Shown here: piece by piece, positions 54,801-61,205 of the stretch
Layout: the number at the start of each line of letters is the position of its first letter
How positions within the stretch are numbered: the first letter of the stretch is position 1
Source of the DNA: a virus
Length of the DNA: 64,000 nt
Virus record (IMG/VR): IMGVR_UViG_3300006754_000014
Span: 1 to 64,000 of that record
Strand: one strand, 5' to 3'
Notes under the pieces: model-generated
The model's input: only the letters and a program-made list of their open reading frames with translations
Told to the model about the DNA's origin: nothing
Database searches by the model: none
Program-made: the position numbers and the translations under genes

Positions 54801-57723
54801 GTCCAGATATTGCAGTATCACTTACAGAGTATCGAATAAGATCTCCACTAGAAAAACCATGATCTACAATCTTGATTTTATTAGTAGCAGTATTAATGCC
54901 TATTGTTCCTACACTTCTTTCTTTATTCTCATAACCACTTCCAGGATTTTGAACTACAATACCAGAAAGTCGTCTTTTCTTCTTAGTAGATTGTATTCTT
55001 TGAATATTCAATACTACAGCAGTAGATCCAACACCAACATTTTTAAGTGTAAATGGATTAATTCCAGAAAGAGCTTCTTCCTGAGTCTTATGTAACTTAA
55101 CAGTAGTGAGATCAACAGTTGAAGTATAATATACCCCATTCTCAACCATTGAAGTACTAATGGAAACAAAGTTTGATGAAGATGCCCAATCAGAAAAAGT
55201 CTTATATGTTACTTCTTCACCATCTCTGAATTTATGATATGTACTAAATCCAATACTATTAGATGAAACTTCAGTAAATGGTTTAAAATCACTATAATGT
55301 TTTACTAACTGTGTTTCTGCTACAGCTTTAGCACCTTGACCATTACCACCACTAATAGTGACATTAATATCTCCAATATAATCAAATCCTGGATCTACAA
55401 TATCAATTCTTTCAAATTTACCTTGAATATTCGGTCTAGCAGTAGCACCACTACCAACTGAATCAGTAATTAATATTTCTGGTAGGTTAATTACATCATA
55501 ACCCGTTCCTCCAGATAATACATTAATCTTAGATAAATTACCATAATAGACAAAATCATTAGATTTGTAATTTAAAAGTTCAACACCATTAATAAAGACG
55601 CCTGTTGGTCCAGGATCTGTCTTAGTTTTATTAGATCTATCATCAACAACTGTTGGGATCTTTCTAATAATCTTTGTAGCATCAATTATTTTATCTTTAT
55701 AATCAACAGGTATAATTTTATGATCTTTAGCAGTACCAGATACATCAATAAACTCATTACTGAAAAGTTGATCTAATGTTGTTGAGAACTTAACAGAATT
55801 GTTATCAACTCTTGTAATGAAGTAATATCCTTGATCCAAACCAGAAAGAGTTGTAGTTTCTGTAGTTACTCCGACAACTTCTGATGTATTTGTAGGATTA
55901 TCATTACTATACTCATAAGTTGTTGTTGAAATACCAGCATAATAGACAGCATCACCAGTATAGAATCCATGATCAGCATTAGTTCCTACAATTTCAATAT
56001 CTTCTCCATCAAAAGTTCCTGAAAATGTAATAGTTTTATCATTAAGACTAAGTTTTCGTTGATAATAAACTGGTAAGGAGTTTGAAACGATATAAACATT
56101 ATCCTGACTATCATCATAATAAGAATTTAAGACATTACCAGTATATTTTTGAAGATCAGTATAAGAATCAGATCTTACCTTAAGAATATTTCTTCTAAGA
56201 TGGAATACAGTATCATTATTGAATGTTGGAAGAGAACCATAAATGGTCATCTTTGTGGCATCAAGAATATCAGTAACTGTTAAACTAGTGTAAGTAGTAC
56301 CATTATAAACAGAAACTTCATCACCCAAATTTACTAAATGATCTTCCCAAGTAGCCAATTCATATGAATTATTGCCTAATGATGTTACAGACTTTACTCT
56401 ACATTTGCTAAGATTATTATTGAGTAAACTATCAGAAATCTTAAGTTGAGAATCTGCTCCCAACTTTGATGCGTAAATGGGATCATTCTGTCTAAATGAT
56501 TGTCCCAAACCATCTGTACTTATCCCCGAAATAACATTAGATACACGGAAATTAATTTGTTCACCGGCATCATCATATCCATAGGCATAAGAACTATCGT
56601 AAATAGACGTTCCAACATCAATAACCTTGGTAAGATCAGAAACACCAGTAAATTGAGTGGTGGTCTTATCTAGATAATCACAAAATATCTCATTATCGCC
56701 TGTACCAATTCTTAATGTACCTGTAGTACCAAATCCAACAGTTGAGTCAACGTCTACAAAAGTTGATCCAATAGAAATGCCATTTGTAGCTTTACTCTTT
56801 GGATGAGATACAAATTCACCAAAAATACTTCCTACAGTATCAATATCAGAATTCTTTACACCAGCATCAAGTGATAATTGATAATATGTAGTATTACCAA
56901 ATACAATTGGTTCAACTTTTGTTACTGTGCCATAAGAAGACCCTTGATAAATGGTCTTCCCTTCAAGATCCATTGGATCTCCATCAATGGCTTCAACAAC
57001 CATCTGTTTTTCACTAACCCAATTAGCAAAAGACGGTCGTATTAAGTAATCTTGTGGTTTTATAACATCAACATTCTTTCCAAATAACGATCTAAACAGA
57101 ATTTCAAAAGATTCGGTAGTTCCTTTACCTCTATAGAAATCTGTTGACCTGTTTATAAAATTAGATACATTAAGTTTCTCAGCAAATGCCCTATCTTCAA
57201 ATCCAGGAACATAAGAATATTTTAATTTAGAGAAAAGTTCGTTTAAAAATCTTGAGGTAATATTATGTACTTCAGATCCGTTCTCATGTGTATCTACAGC
57301 ATTAGATTCAAAAATTAACGAATCTGGTTCATCTGCATTATAATAACTAGTAATTCCACTAAATCCCCTCTTACATCCATGGAATTTCGTGGAATCTTTT
57401 GAAGTATATGTTATAATTTCATCGTCAATTTTAACAATACCATACTTAATGGGGAATCCATCAGTAGATTTGACTGAAATTATATTTGTAGTATAACCAA
57501 CAGCACCACTTGTAGTAGTAAATTCAATTAATGATTCTGTTGTAAATGTACCAACTCTAGAATATTGGTCAATATTCTCAAGAATATTAATAGGCCCACC
57601 AATATGTTCCTGACTCAGGTAATATTGCTTTAAAAATTCCCCTAAAAGGGGTGATTCGGTTTGAACAAATTCTGGTAATTGTTCAGCAACTAGTGCATTA
57701 ATCTGTGCGCGAGTTTCAATCAT
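42883..57723 (-). CDS. 7: Giant gp7-like baseplate wedge protein, 4946 aa
   Basis: One uninterrupted 14.8-kb gene. Its first ~280 residues resemble the C-terminal part of T4 gp7: Q-T-E-S-P-L-L-G-E-F-L-K-Q-Y-Y, F-I-N-R-S-T-D-F-Y-R-G-K-G-T-T-E-S-F and K-T-I-Y-Q-G-S-S-Y-G-T-V. Position between gp6 and gp8 agrees. A YHYH-like domain lies near 1250-1330 (A-Y-D-G-N-P-I-Y-G-P-Y-G). Six Y-P-R-x-x-D-P repeats occur at about 3530-4070. Many G-G-x-G-Y and E-I-I-x-Y beta modules fill the rest. Far larger than T4 gp7 (1032 aa), it probably forms extended baseplate arms or host-contact domains. Confidence 0.88.
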   Translation of the reverse strand: MIETRAQINALVAEQLPEFVQTESPLLGEFLKQYYLSQEHIGGPINILENIDQYSRVGTFTTESLIEFTTTSGAVGYTTNIISVKSTDGFPIKYGIVKIDDEIITYTSKDSTKFHGCKRGFSGITSYYNADEPDSLIFESNAVDTHENGSEVHNITSRFLNELFSKLKYSYVPGFEDRAFAEKLNVSNFINRSTDFYRGKGTTESFEILFRSLFGKNVDVIKPQDYLIRPSFANWVSEKQMVVEAIDGDPMDLEGKTIYQGSSYGTVTKVEPIVFGNTTYYQLSLDAGVKNSDIDTVGSIFGEFVSHPKSKATNGISIGSTFVDVDSTVGFGTTGTLRIGTGDNEIFCDYLDKTTTQFTGVSDLTKVIDVGTSIYDSSYAYGYDDAGEQINFRVSNVISGISTDGLGQSFRQNDPIYASKLGADSQLKISDSLLNNNLSKCRVKSVTSLGNNSYELATWEDHLVNLGDEVSVYNGTTYTSLTVTDILDATKMTIYGSLPTFNNDTVFHLRRNILKVRSDSYTDLQKYTGNVLNSYYDDSQDNVYIVSNSLPVYYQRKLSLNDKTITFSGTFDGEDIEIVGTNADHGFYTGDAVYYAGISTTTYEYSNDNPTNTSEVVGVTTETTTLSGLDQGYYFITRVDNNSVKFSTTLDQLFSNEFIDVSGTAKDHKIIPVDYKDKIIDATKIIRKIPTVVDDRSNKTKTDPGPTGVFINGVELLNYKSNDFVYYGNLSKINVLSGGTGYDVINLPEILITDSVGSGATARPNIQGKFERIDIVDPGFDYIGDINVTISGGNGQGAKAVAETQLVKHYSDFKPFTEVSSNSIGFSTYHKFRDGEEVTYKTFSDWASSSNFVSISTSMVENGVYYTSTVDLTTVKLHKTQEEALSGINPFTLKNVGVGSTAVVLNIQRIQSTKKKRRLSGIVVQNPGSGYENKERSVGTIGINTATNKIKIVDHGFSSGDLIRYSVSDTAISGLSVSQDYYVIKTGVDDFRLAAAGIGTTLSNSNYLSKDYVRFADIGAGTHTFKYPPITVNVEGNIGIATTNASSIFGATIQPIVRGPIKSVHVTSGGVGYGVSSIVNYDRQPLILVRNGENSQFKPIIDQGVIKEVVVQFGGAGYTSIPDLSISSQTGSYAELVPVITNGSITSVTVISGGVGYSTATTTIDAVNSGQNATFRASIKTWEVNSFEKFKGTIKDDDGIAIPTGDHIQFTCFSAPRSLRRNVYQLSPQGKPYYGNTDLVYASGEEQLSQYHSPILGWAYDGNPIYGPYGTTNRESGDIIPMTSGYSVDLKAGRPSVNDWPSGFFVEDYTYTADGNLDEHNGRFCRTPEFPNGTYAYFMTINNLKVNSDGPFAGYREPQFPYVIGDTYRSKPETFNFRNDSNTDKFSVSDNKLIRNTKFSKINSDENLYEGLINPIADVLKRKKGILKASGRGSIDSVGILTGGTGYKIWDSLEFDNEGTGGTGAAVVVSEILGKKIVSISSSERSFSDVDIELSSKFGFVNVYTSTPHNYVNYDLITLSGLSTDFFGGVDERQQPIRVVTNEWKLQAGIGTTGVTGISTYLYLDGPLEKEAIREDDILQIGHDSNANYFECLRVLNVDKDNKKVRVLREFNSTTGIAATAGDLVVEKSRKFSFSVGIFTDKSYTYNRKLYFAPFNTVGLGTTAGVGIGSTVSVAGIGTTNVNKFIPTQSMYLKGHGFKTGQKLIYSNGGGTSLGVSTNGIANYLLTDSTPVYAIVNDNNIIGLSTSKVGVGSTGYIGVGSSAAYRLYFHTVGAGIEHSLKTQYDVVTGNAKKIDVVVSTETNPQLRIGDRVNLNVTPGITTTVTIKYNDYHRRVLINPKGIASSGVTTTTNSFNIPSHGFITGDKVLFAATSVAKVSGIPGGLVDNTLYYVIKSDINNFKLASSKKNALLEPPIIVDVTSTGSNTSSSDQHVSLINPPLTFVNGSRVKFDVSDPSLSIVSAGQTIQAFDFSFFEEPKFEDEWFYDKFYTNKKSEVFNVTSVGVPGIDGNASVTLDTRGGVPKILYYSLTPVNKGDLTDVKLQIISDDEVIDYNTLFFGPSKFNGPRNVTGIGSTFFKLSLRDIPEQPSYTSAESEFEYTTTSETAEGSISSVRVRNSGRNYISLPGITTITTGIGSEFNLNLYSSTIGQTVKVDVANVGFDFPIDTTLRPSARLPQILELSRLSIFDSIGILTGGKYYNIAPDIVVITSDTDLVVNDVDIEATLTGSAVGEVEVIKNPDQLYEVAPRVIPINNSNALGITTISWNSTRSLVTVQLDVGFSTAGTFPFDVGDKIWIENVGVNTGDKGFNSEDFGYVSFELSEIDANIGGIGSVSYKLTTDPGTYVPAKSFGKIVPERYIAKFSPNLMKKSFDIGENINKVTSETQKQKGIVVGWDERTSTLRIESPFVYKSGDTIKGKGSKTFAKVDTSILTESRFDIAPLSQRIVGWDNSVGVLNDDLNRVHDSDYYQYFSYALKSQIDLDTWDNPVSALNHTAGYKKFSNLDIISTNETPILGYGRTSSADIAAIVETTIDVNCYSDYDLGYENFIDLVPPLSSEIRLKNTIFTDYFESRGNRVLTIDDVAPQFNHLPSAINWDVIDDHTLNAFRANKFFVFARDTRFEGEKELTIVNSLHDNLSAYLNQYGSVYTAYELADHYDFSIYGTTGELHFYPKRAEYNNYSLDQFSISLSDTTTTGSNLDLGTSVQTSTGSTTITAASSPSATKCVGIGSTYYAGKVLAMAKSSDGEYLFTEINYVHDGSEIYTNEMASIVTNQSIPYDASGIGTFGAVYSGSDVNIVFTAAADLGTTVNTFVTAFHESYVGTGNTSVSTCRIDTTCTGIGSTTSPVPVEIARYSTGTYNAAYYIVGVQDTTTSFLGGHTQLLEAAVVHIRSGSTPVETFCSQYPTIDTNSNLGIGTVGAAFSGTDVVLNFTPSSGVACTVTSIQYAMTHPVGGATTDVINFNNAQIRSYDGAYLGTKTFIKRNFDIKHGGDPVFKKDFGGNDSTIVDVTNNILEIPNHFFVTGEKLTYGNLGIGNTMNIGIDTTTIAGVGTTSLLPETVYAVKINESKIKLAHSATNALATVPTVLDITAVGIGTSHSLTSSQQNSKALIAIDNNIQAPIVGTGVTTLTSYYLDNAKSILYVDDPGQFAGGDVVKIGTEYMKIDSVGVGSTNSLIVNRPWMGSGLTTHASGSIIERWDGDYNIIDDTLNFVSAPIGLSPPAGSGYDGISTSYTFQGRIFLRSGAASGVNPAYYENYVFDNVNTGFNGIGKTFTLTQEDANTTGFSTNGAVVLVNEIFQAPGATKTYTISESSGTSKIIFRGDIATGFDVNNATIPVGGVIVSVGSSQGYGYQPLVAAGGTAIVSAAGTVTSIGLGYTGSGYRSQIPGINTTGSFYIPYIPEVHVVNPDDNFRVAIGTASITDGYITGVAVTNPFRFYAPRGVRNVGYTSASGITTITTNKAHGLSVGEHVLLSGIALTCQYSAPVSISTIAYDNASGIMTVTTSDVHNFSANKDVIFSGLGFTCSLDSGAAKHYYPRGEDPTYDTAVSIVRAGTSHTISNALYNPYTGITTLTVSSHGFSNGDKIRLTDNSLFFTCTKDGDSESHSYPRPTDPISGKWVSIANTTANTFTIDCLAKVGTSGLGTPSTNVTAHTFKAAVAGGLTYQNGEIVIDAGVSSPNDQSIHYFESASSNAIISGGNYVHTFETAIKGSVVTGGNYLHTFVSATDGGVTVTGVGTTTPTNATYNAESGDLILTISDHSYTTSNTVGFSSGAITFSCLMDQDLTNHAYPRATDPILGVTTSITAVSANTITVNVGKTPLTKYDVSNATYAPSTGNLVLTVGVHTLRGTTAHTISTAHYTPTTGIMTCTVVGHGFENGDRVKFVNDSLTFKCAQDSFSASKTYPRSTDPKSNTWMAIAGVTTNTFEVQVLDTIPSTNTGIHSFISHASNGLVKAGESVRIPDNALTFHCAMDSGISLHTYPRPTDPISQTSVSIAGTGSNTITLNVGVSTIVNYSITTATYTASSGIMTMSIGSHNIHAGQSIKIATESLTFTCSKDSKATQHKYPRKPDPKYSGVQVIGVANTTQFTVNVGTSTVNTIFHGGGTVQGSILAPRANNNSSSGIDPGSNGSLVLEVNDDNSFVVNTGISTCDHFYARSGTVSKKYSVEFDDPLSYENIPLTHSSSSPSALGTEAKVNIVVGSGSSVTDFTITNFGYGYKKGEILTIPSDSIAGIPTTKVGIGTTTFAEFTMTVDEIFNDKFAAWSPGYLLPLDSFVFNGIDKSYSIKQDSVNMTIRKAKGSNIDLESTLLIFVNDILQQPGVAYKFNGGNVLEFTETPKVDDTSKLIFYKGSGDADVVEVNILEEVEPGDKLQLRADIPTKGIEWDQSKRVVTGIKTDDTVYTQAYRGAGISSDNSFIRPVDRCKQMHDLIINGQEVAKTRILYEANINPLTPIIKSIGAASTQIFVENCRPFFNNSREDLVSNKQDLLILDRTNLVSAAGTVTVSAGSSVTSITIDEGGSGYTSAPTVVIGIPSTTDPWIPTGSAIGIASTSFGSTGFTTEFSGDANDTSYAIQMQFNIDFFGNTYNMVYVGTNGYITFGGGSSENENITADNPGLPGVHINAGDRRMTGLFYESLSARFRARVTGYNYGSTAGATPLVYEFEMNRGSNIIKLNTVTISTATTSGATNGNTNDYPYTFEPTSGTSWQIYGAPVSRAEENRATATASITAGVVTSVTITNAGTGYTNTAIPGVIFTTPTPTYETIENCSYDGDFGIISGIKTTSIGTTEALVLDLVLPMDSVFRNASIVGTAITVAGIGSAQYLAVSNTNIGYGVTSVDSTGTTVGVGTTFVDNVYEVISVATATTEAFGMGSTAVTQVTVAVDTFNGLTGMGYSEYMGNYSWGMIHSYVRQGSNTYSPILTDGVTGLQSSPVIIRKEILKFTGYDS
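45400..47250 (-). repeat. Y-P-R-x-x-D-P repeat array in gp7-like protein
   Basis: Six units, each with S-L-T-F-x-C-x-x-D about 12 residues before Y-P-R-x-x-D-P, then I-x-x-V-x-x-N-T-x-x-V-x-V. Motif positions are near 47115, 46895, 46355, 46010, 45780 and 45525. Spacing is irregular (75-180 residues), with H-T-I-S-x-A-x-Y and H-x-F-x-x-G-D linkers repeated too. Confidence 0.8.
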
Positions 57724-57724
57724 A

Positions 57725-59629
57725 TTACCTAGTTAACTTGCCGTTAGAGAAACTTGATGTTGTTGTATACCTTGTTCCAGAAATATCGGATCCAGAACTT
57801 ATAAGGTCACTAACCATAGAAACAGAGCTATTACTAATATCTAATTGCAAATACAAATCTTGTTTGCCAATAACATCAAAAGATTCTGGAACAAGTTGTA
57901 TTTCAATAATAGGACTATCGCTCTTAGTTATTGCCGTATTTGAAATATTTATGGGTTTTAAAAGGATCTCTCCTTTAACATAATCAATTGTACCTACACT
58001 ACTCTTAATAATTTTCTTCTCAGTCTCAGATAATTTCTTAAAGAGGAATACTGTACCAGTTTTCATGCATGCATTTGGTTCATCACCCAAATATACTGTT
58101 CCTGGGTAGCCAGAAATGGTAAATCCAGATGATTTGATGTTCATTTGGTCTTTATCAACATGAACTTGGTTTCCATAACAAATTTCATAGTCAGCAAACG
58201 CATTTATTGTACATCTGAGGTCTCTTCTCATCGTAATAGTTGTAATATTCGATGTAATTGACCGATCAACACCATCAATTATGGAAAGAACCTTACTGTA
58301 TTTGAATCTAGACCCAAATTTATTCATTTCATTGGAATTTGCATAATTTGTAAGCGCTGAAACGATACTTGTCTTCAAATTTGTCGAAGCATTCGTTTTA
58401 TTTGCATTAAAATATGCACTCGTGTTCAATTCAATATAAAGATACTTAAGATCAACCAATTCTGTTACAATTCCAGCAACAGAATACTTTTTCAACTTAT
58501 CAATAATGTTATTTTTGATTGCTCTAGAGAGAAATCGACCATTTTCAGGTTTAACACTAATATAAACACGTCCATATTGAGGTGGAGTGAGATCTTCACC
58601 ACCAAATGCACTAACTGATTCAGCATTTGGATAAACAGTAGGTATCAAAGACTCAAAATCACTAGCTGTAACCGCTCTATACTGTGTAGAAAACACTTTT
58701 GGTGCATATTTCCTTACAGAAGAGACAGATTCTATTGCCTGATGTCCACTAACAGTGTCATTTACAGAAATTCCTGATATTGTACCGTTGGTTGGACCAT
58801 TAGTATCAGGATTAATCACTCTACCAGAAAAAGTAAAGTTACTAATGTTAGTAGAATCGTCGCCAGACGCTGCAAGATAGTTAACAACGATCTGTTCACC
58901 CTCTACAACCTTCCTGCCGAAGATGCCATCACCAAAAACCAACTCATATCGTTCATCTTCTATCTCATTAACCATATAAATCTTTCGAGTGGCGTCCAAA
59001 CTCAAGAGAGTCTCAACTTTCTCATACGCATCTCCTACTTGAGACTCAGAATATGGTTTAACTGTGACGCTTATTGACCTTGTATCGATGTATGGGTTCT
59101 CAAGAATGAATCTTTGAGTCTTTTCACTCCCATAAACAGTAAAATTCTTAGTTAAAAGGTTGCCTTCATAGATTGTTACATCTTCAAATGTAGCAATTTC
59201 GTCAATTACAGAGACTGTATAGTCTTCAATCGTCGAAAAAGCGAAATTTACGTTATTAAAACTCTCAGATGTAGCAAATAATCCCTTTTTTAACGTTAAA
59301 GTTCTTGGTACACTCGATACAGACGTTAAATCTACTGTAAAATTGACTGTTGTTGACCCAGATCGATGAGATCTTGGTACATATCCTATATTTCTTGCTA
59401 ATCCAATGACATTTTCACGAAGAGTGGCGCTATCAAGGAACACTTCGTTCGCCACCATATTGGAATTATATGATGTGATGTAACTATTGTATGCTAAAAT
59501 GTCAAGTAACATTGACATGTTAGATCCTTCAAAATCAAAATCAGTAAAATTACTGTTTGATCTTACATAATCCTTAATTTCGGTCTTAATCTGGTCAAAA
59601 TCCAGATTTGTAAATTTAGTTAATGCCAT
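57725..59629 (-). CDS. 6: gp6, baseplate wedge protein
   Basis: Core wedge protein that forms the inner baseplate ring (Mu gp47/J-like fold). 634 aa (T4: 660). Start F-T-N-L-D-F-D-Q-I-K-T-E-I-K-D-Y-V-R-S-N, then F-D-F-E-G-S-N-M-S-M-L-L-D-I-L-A-Y-N and A-R-N-I-G-Y-V-P-R-S are diagnostic. The later F-G-D-G-I-F-G-R and P-P-Q-Y-G-R-V-Y-I-S-V-K-P segments also fit. It starts 2 nt after the gp25 stop and ends 1 nt before gp7. Confidence 0.95.
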   Translation of the reverse strand: MALTKFTNLDFDQIKTEIKDYVRSNSNFTDFDFEGSNMSMLLDILAYNSYITSYNSNMVANEVFLDSATLRENVIGLARNIGYVPRSHRSGSTTVNFTVDLTSVSSVPRTLTLKKGLFATSESFNNVNFAFSTIEDYTVSVIDEIATFEDVTIYEGNLLTKNFTVYGSEKTQRFILENPYIDTRSISVTVKPYSESQVGDAYEKVETLLSLDATRKIYMVNEIEDERYELVFGDGIFGRKVVEGEQIVVNYLAASGDDSTNISNFTFSGRVINPDTNGPTNGTISGISVNDTVSGHQAIESVSSVRKYAPKVFSTQYRAVTASDFESLIPTVYPNAESVSAFGGEDLTPPQYGRVYISVKPENGRFLSRAIKNNIIDKLKKYSVAGIVTELVDLKYLYIELNTSAYFNANKTNASTNLKTSIVSALTNYANSNEMNKFGSRFKYSKVLSIIDGVDRSITSNITTITMRRDLRCTINAFADYEICYGNQVHVDKDQMNIKSSGFTISGYPGTVYLGDEPNACMKTGTVFLFKKLSETEKKIIKSSVGTIDYVKGEILLKPINISNTAITKSDSPIIEIQLVPESFDVIGKQDLYLQLDISNSSVSMVSDLISSGSDISGTRYTTTSSFSNGKLTR

Positions 59630-59631
59630 TC

Positions 59632-60030
59632 CTAGTTAGCAGATTCCAGTACGAATGTTACATGTTGTCTGCCAACAGCAAGACCAACAATATCATAGAC
59701 AATAGTTACATCAAAAGCATTACTATCTACGTTGGCAGCAACGTCAACATTGGTTACATTAACTCTAGGTTCATATTGTTCTACTGTGTCACGAATTCTT
59801 TGTGACATCATACTTGCTGCAGCAGGACCAACGTTTTCAAAAAGCATTCCGGCAACATCTGATCCAAATGTTGGTTCAAATGGCCGTTCACCAAATTGAG
59901 TTGATACTATATTTCGTACAGATCTACTAACTGCAGTCTCATTTTTAATTACACTAAGGTCTCCTGTTATAGGATGGCGTGTAAAACTGGTAGAAATATC
60001 TTTAAAGGACCGAGAAATAGTGAGAGGCAC
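59632..60030 (-). CDS. 25: gp25, baseplate wedge (lysozyme-like fold)
   Basis: Small wedge protein at the sheath-baseplate junction. 132 aa, exactly the T4 length. Diagnostic segments: I-V-S-T-Q-F-G-E-R-P-F-E-P-T-F-G-S-D-V and I-R-D-T-V-E-Q-Y-E-P-R-V. First gene of the large virion operon, with a perfect TATAAATA late box 24 nt upstream. Confidence 0.95.
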   Translation of the reverse strand: MPLTISRSFKDISTSFTRHPITGDLSVIKNETAVSRSVRNIVSTQFGERPFEPTFGSDVAGMLFENVGPAAASMMSQRIRDTVEQYEPRVNVTNVDVAANVDSNAFDVTIVYDIVGLAVGRQHVTFVLESAN

Positions 60031-60053
60031 GTAATTTCAACATATTTTTTTTC

Positions 60054-60061
60054 TATTTATA
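60054..60061 (-). promoter_or_regulatory. Late promoter -10 box (TATAAATA)
   Basis: TATAAATA on the minus strand, 24 nt upstream of gp25, at the head of the gp25-gp6-gp7 block. Confidence 0.7.
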
Positions 60062-60088
60062 CACTATCCCTACCAGTTCTCTTTATTT

Positions 60089-60235
60089 TTACCCTTTTCC
60101 TTGTCCCCGATACCTTTTTCGAGCCGAGTTACGCGATGTTGAAACATATTTTGTATGCTTCCCGTTTCCTTGACAAGTTTTTTTCGGTGTCGTTTCCACA
60201 TAAGAAAGACCCGTCAGACTTTGCTTTAATTTCAT
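60089..60235 (-). CDS. Small basic protein, 48 aa
   Basis: Starts MKLKQSLTGLSYVETTPKKT, then Q-G-N-G-K-H-T-K-Y and S-R-N-S-A-R-K-R-Y-R-G-Q-G-K-G. Strongly basic, Gly/Lys/Arg-rich. Similar small basic proteins (K-K-T-x-Q-G-x-G-K-H-T) are familiar from T4-like cyanophages, from memory and unchecked. Its ATG overlaps the upstream gene's stop (ATGA). It could bind nucleic acid. Confidence 0.72.
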   Translation of the reverse strand: MKLKQSLTGLSYVETTPKKTCQGNGKHTKYVSTSRNSARKRYRGQGKG

Positions 60236-60405
60236 AGTTCTTCCATTGATACTTCATCAGGACTTGGTGTCCCATTCTCATAGTAATCTTGAGCTAGGTC
60301 CGCAAGTTTAGTTGCGGCCTCTCCCATGTCATTCGTAAGAAATACTATTTCACCACGAACTTTAATTTGATACTGTGGTTCGTCAAATGATTCTTGTTTT
60401 TTCAT
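60232..60405 (-). CDS. Hypothetical acidic protein, 57 aa
   Basis: MKKQESFDEPQYQIKVRGEI start, then F-L-T-N-D-M-G-E-A-A-T-K-L-A-D-L-A-Q-D-Y-Y and an acidic tail. It overlaps the glycosyltransferase gene by 23 nt and the basic 48-aa gene by 4 nt, which supports translation. No function assigned. Confidence 0.68.
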   Translation of the reverse strand: MKKQESFDEPQYQIKVRGEIVFLTNDMGEAATKLADLAQDYYENGTPSPDEVSMEEL

Positions 60406-61153
60406 GTCCTACACGTATACGAGGGTCGCACCAGATTTCAAATCCTTCCTCCTTCGCATCTAGACAGAATGAAACGTCCTCGCCACACATGTCTTGTACT
60501 TTACCAGATTCAAAGACTTGCATCTTAGGAGCAAACCATGGATATTCAAGACTTTCGAAAACACCTTTCTTAATTAATACCCATCCAAACCCTGTGTAAT
60601 CGACAGTAAATGGTTTGCGACGTTTGTCCATTGACTCTACAGTCTCGTGATTCATTACTCCACCGTTCTTGCGGAAGTCGTCTTCCTCTAACCAGTGAGC
60701 AACTGAGGTAGTATGCCCATCTTCTGTTGCATACCATCCGGCAGTGATCTCTCTTTCCTCACCTTCTGCTGGGACAGCAAGATCGCATAATTCCCAAAAC
60801 TTATTTGGATTGAAAATAATATCACTATCAATCCATAGTTGATAATCATATTCTAGTTTTCCATCCCATGGAATCTGTTTTGGCCCTCTTAGTACATTTG
60901 CACCAAGTACTTTACACCTGGCAAAGTTTACCATTGATGAATAATCTTGACTGATTTGAATACTCATTCCGTTCTGAACCATATCAAAACAGAGTTGTAC
61001 AAAATTCTTCAAGAAAATATAAGAACATCCCCTTCCTGGTAAACAGAAGATGATACTCTTACCTCTCATCCTTTCTTTAATAGCTGGGATATCCCACTGT
61101 TCTTCTTTTTTCTTAACAGGAGATTTCGCTTTAACTGTAAATCCTTTAGCCAT
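60383..61153 (-). CDS. Glycosyltransferase (GT-A, family 2-like)
   Basis: 256-aa sugar transferase. After a Lys-rich start it has S-I-I-F-C-L-P-G-R-G-C-S-Y (donor-binding loop) and Q-L-W-I-D-S-D-I-I-F (DxD, Asp109 and Asp111). An acceptor-side segment G-W-V-L-I-K-K-G-V-F and catalytic-acid candidates in C-G-E-D-V-S-F-C-L follow. Soluble. T4-like cyanophages often carry such a gene near the baseplate genes. The acceptor is unknown. A sigma70-like promoter at 61177-61205 probably drives it early. Unrelated at sequence level to the glycosyltransferase at 2073-3008 beyond the shared fold. Confidence 0.82.
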   Translation of the reverse strand: MAKGFTVKAKSPVKKKEEQWDIPAIKERMRGKSIIFCLPGRGCSYIFLKNFVQLCFDMVQNGMSIQISQDYSSMVNFARCKVLGANVLRGPKQIPWDGKLEYDYQLWIDSDIIFNPNKFWELCDLAVPAEGEEREITAGWYATEDGHTTSVAHWLEEDDFRKNGGVMNHETVESMDKRRKPFTVDYTGFGWVLIKKGVFESLEYPWFAPKMQVFESGKVQDMCGEDVSFCLDAKEEGFEIWCDPRIRVGHEKTRII

Positions 61154-61176
61154 AAAATAAATGCTCTAATCAATAC

Positions 61177-61205
61177 ATTTTAACCCATTATATATTAACC
61201 GTCAA
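61177..61205 (-). promoter_or_regulatory. Sigma70-like early promoter
   Basis: TTGACG (61200-61205), 17 nt, TAAAAT (61177-61182) on the minus strand, 24 nt before the glycosyltransferase start. Each box matches 5/6. Confidence 0.5.
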
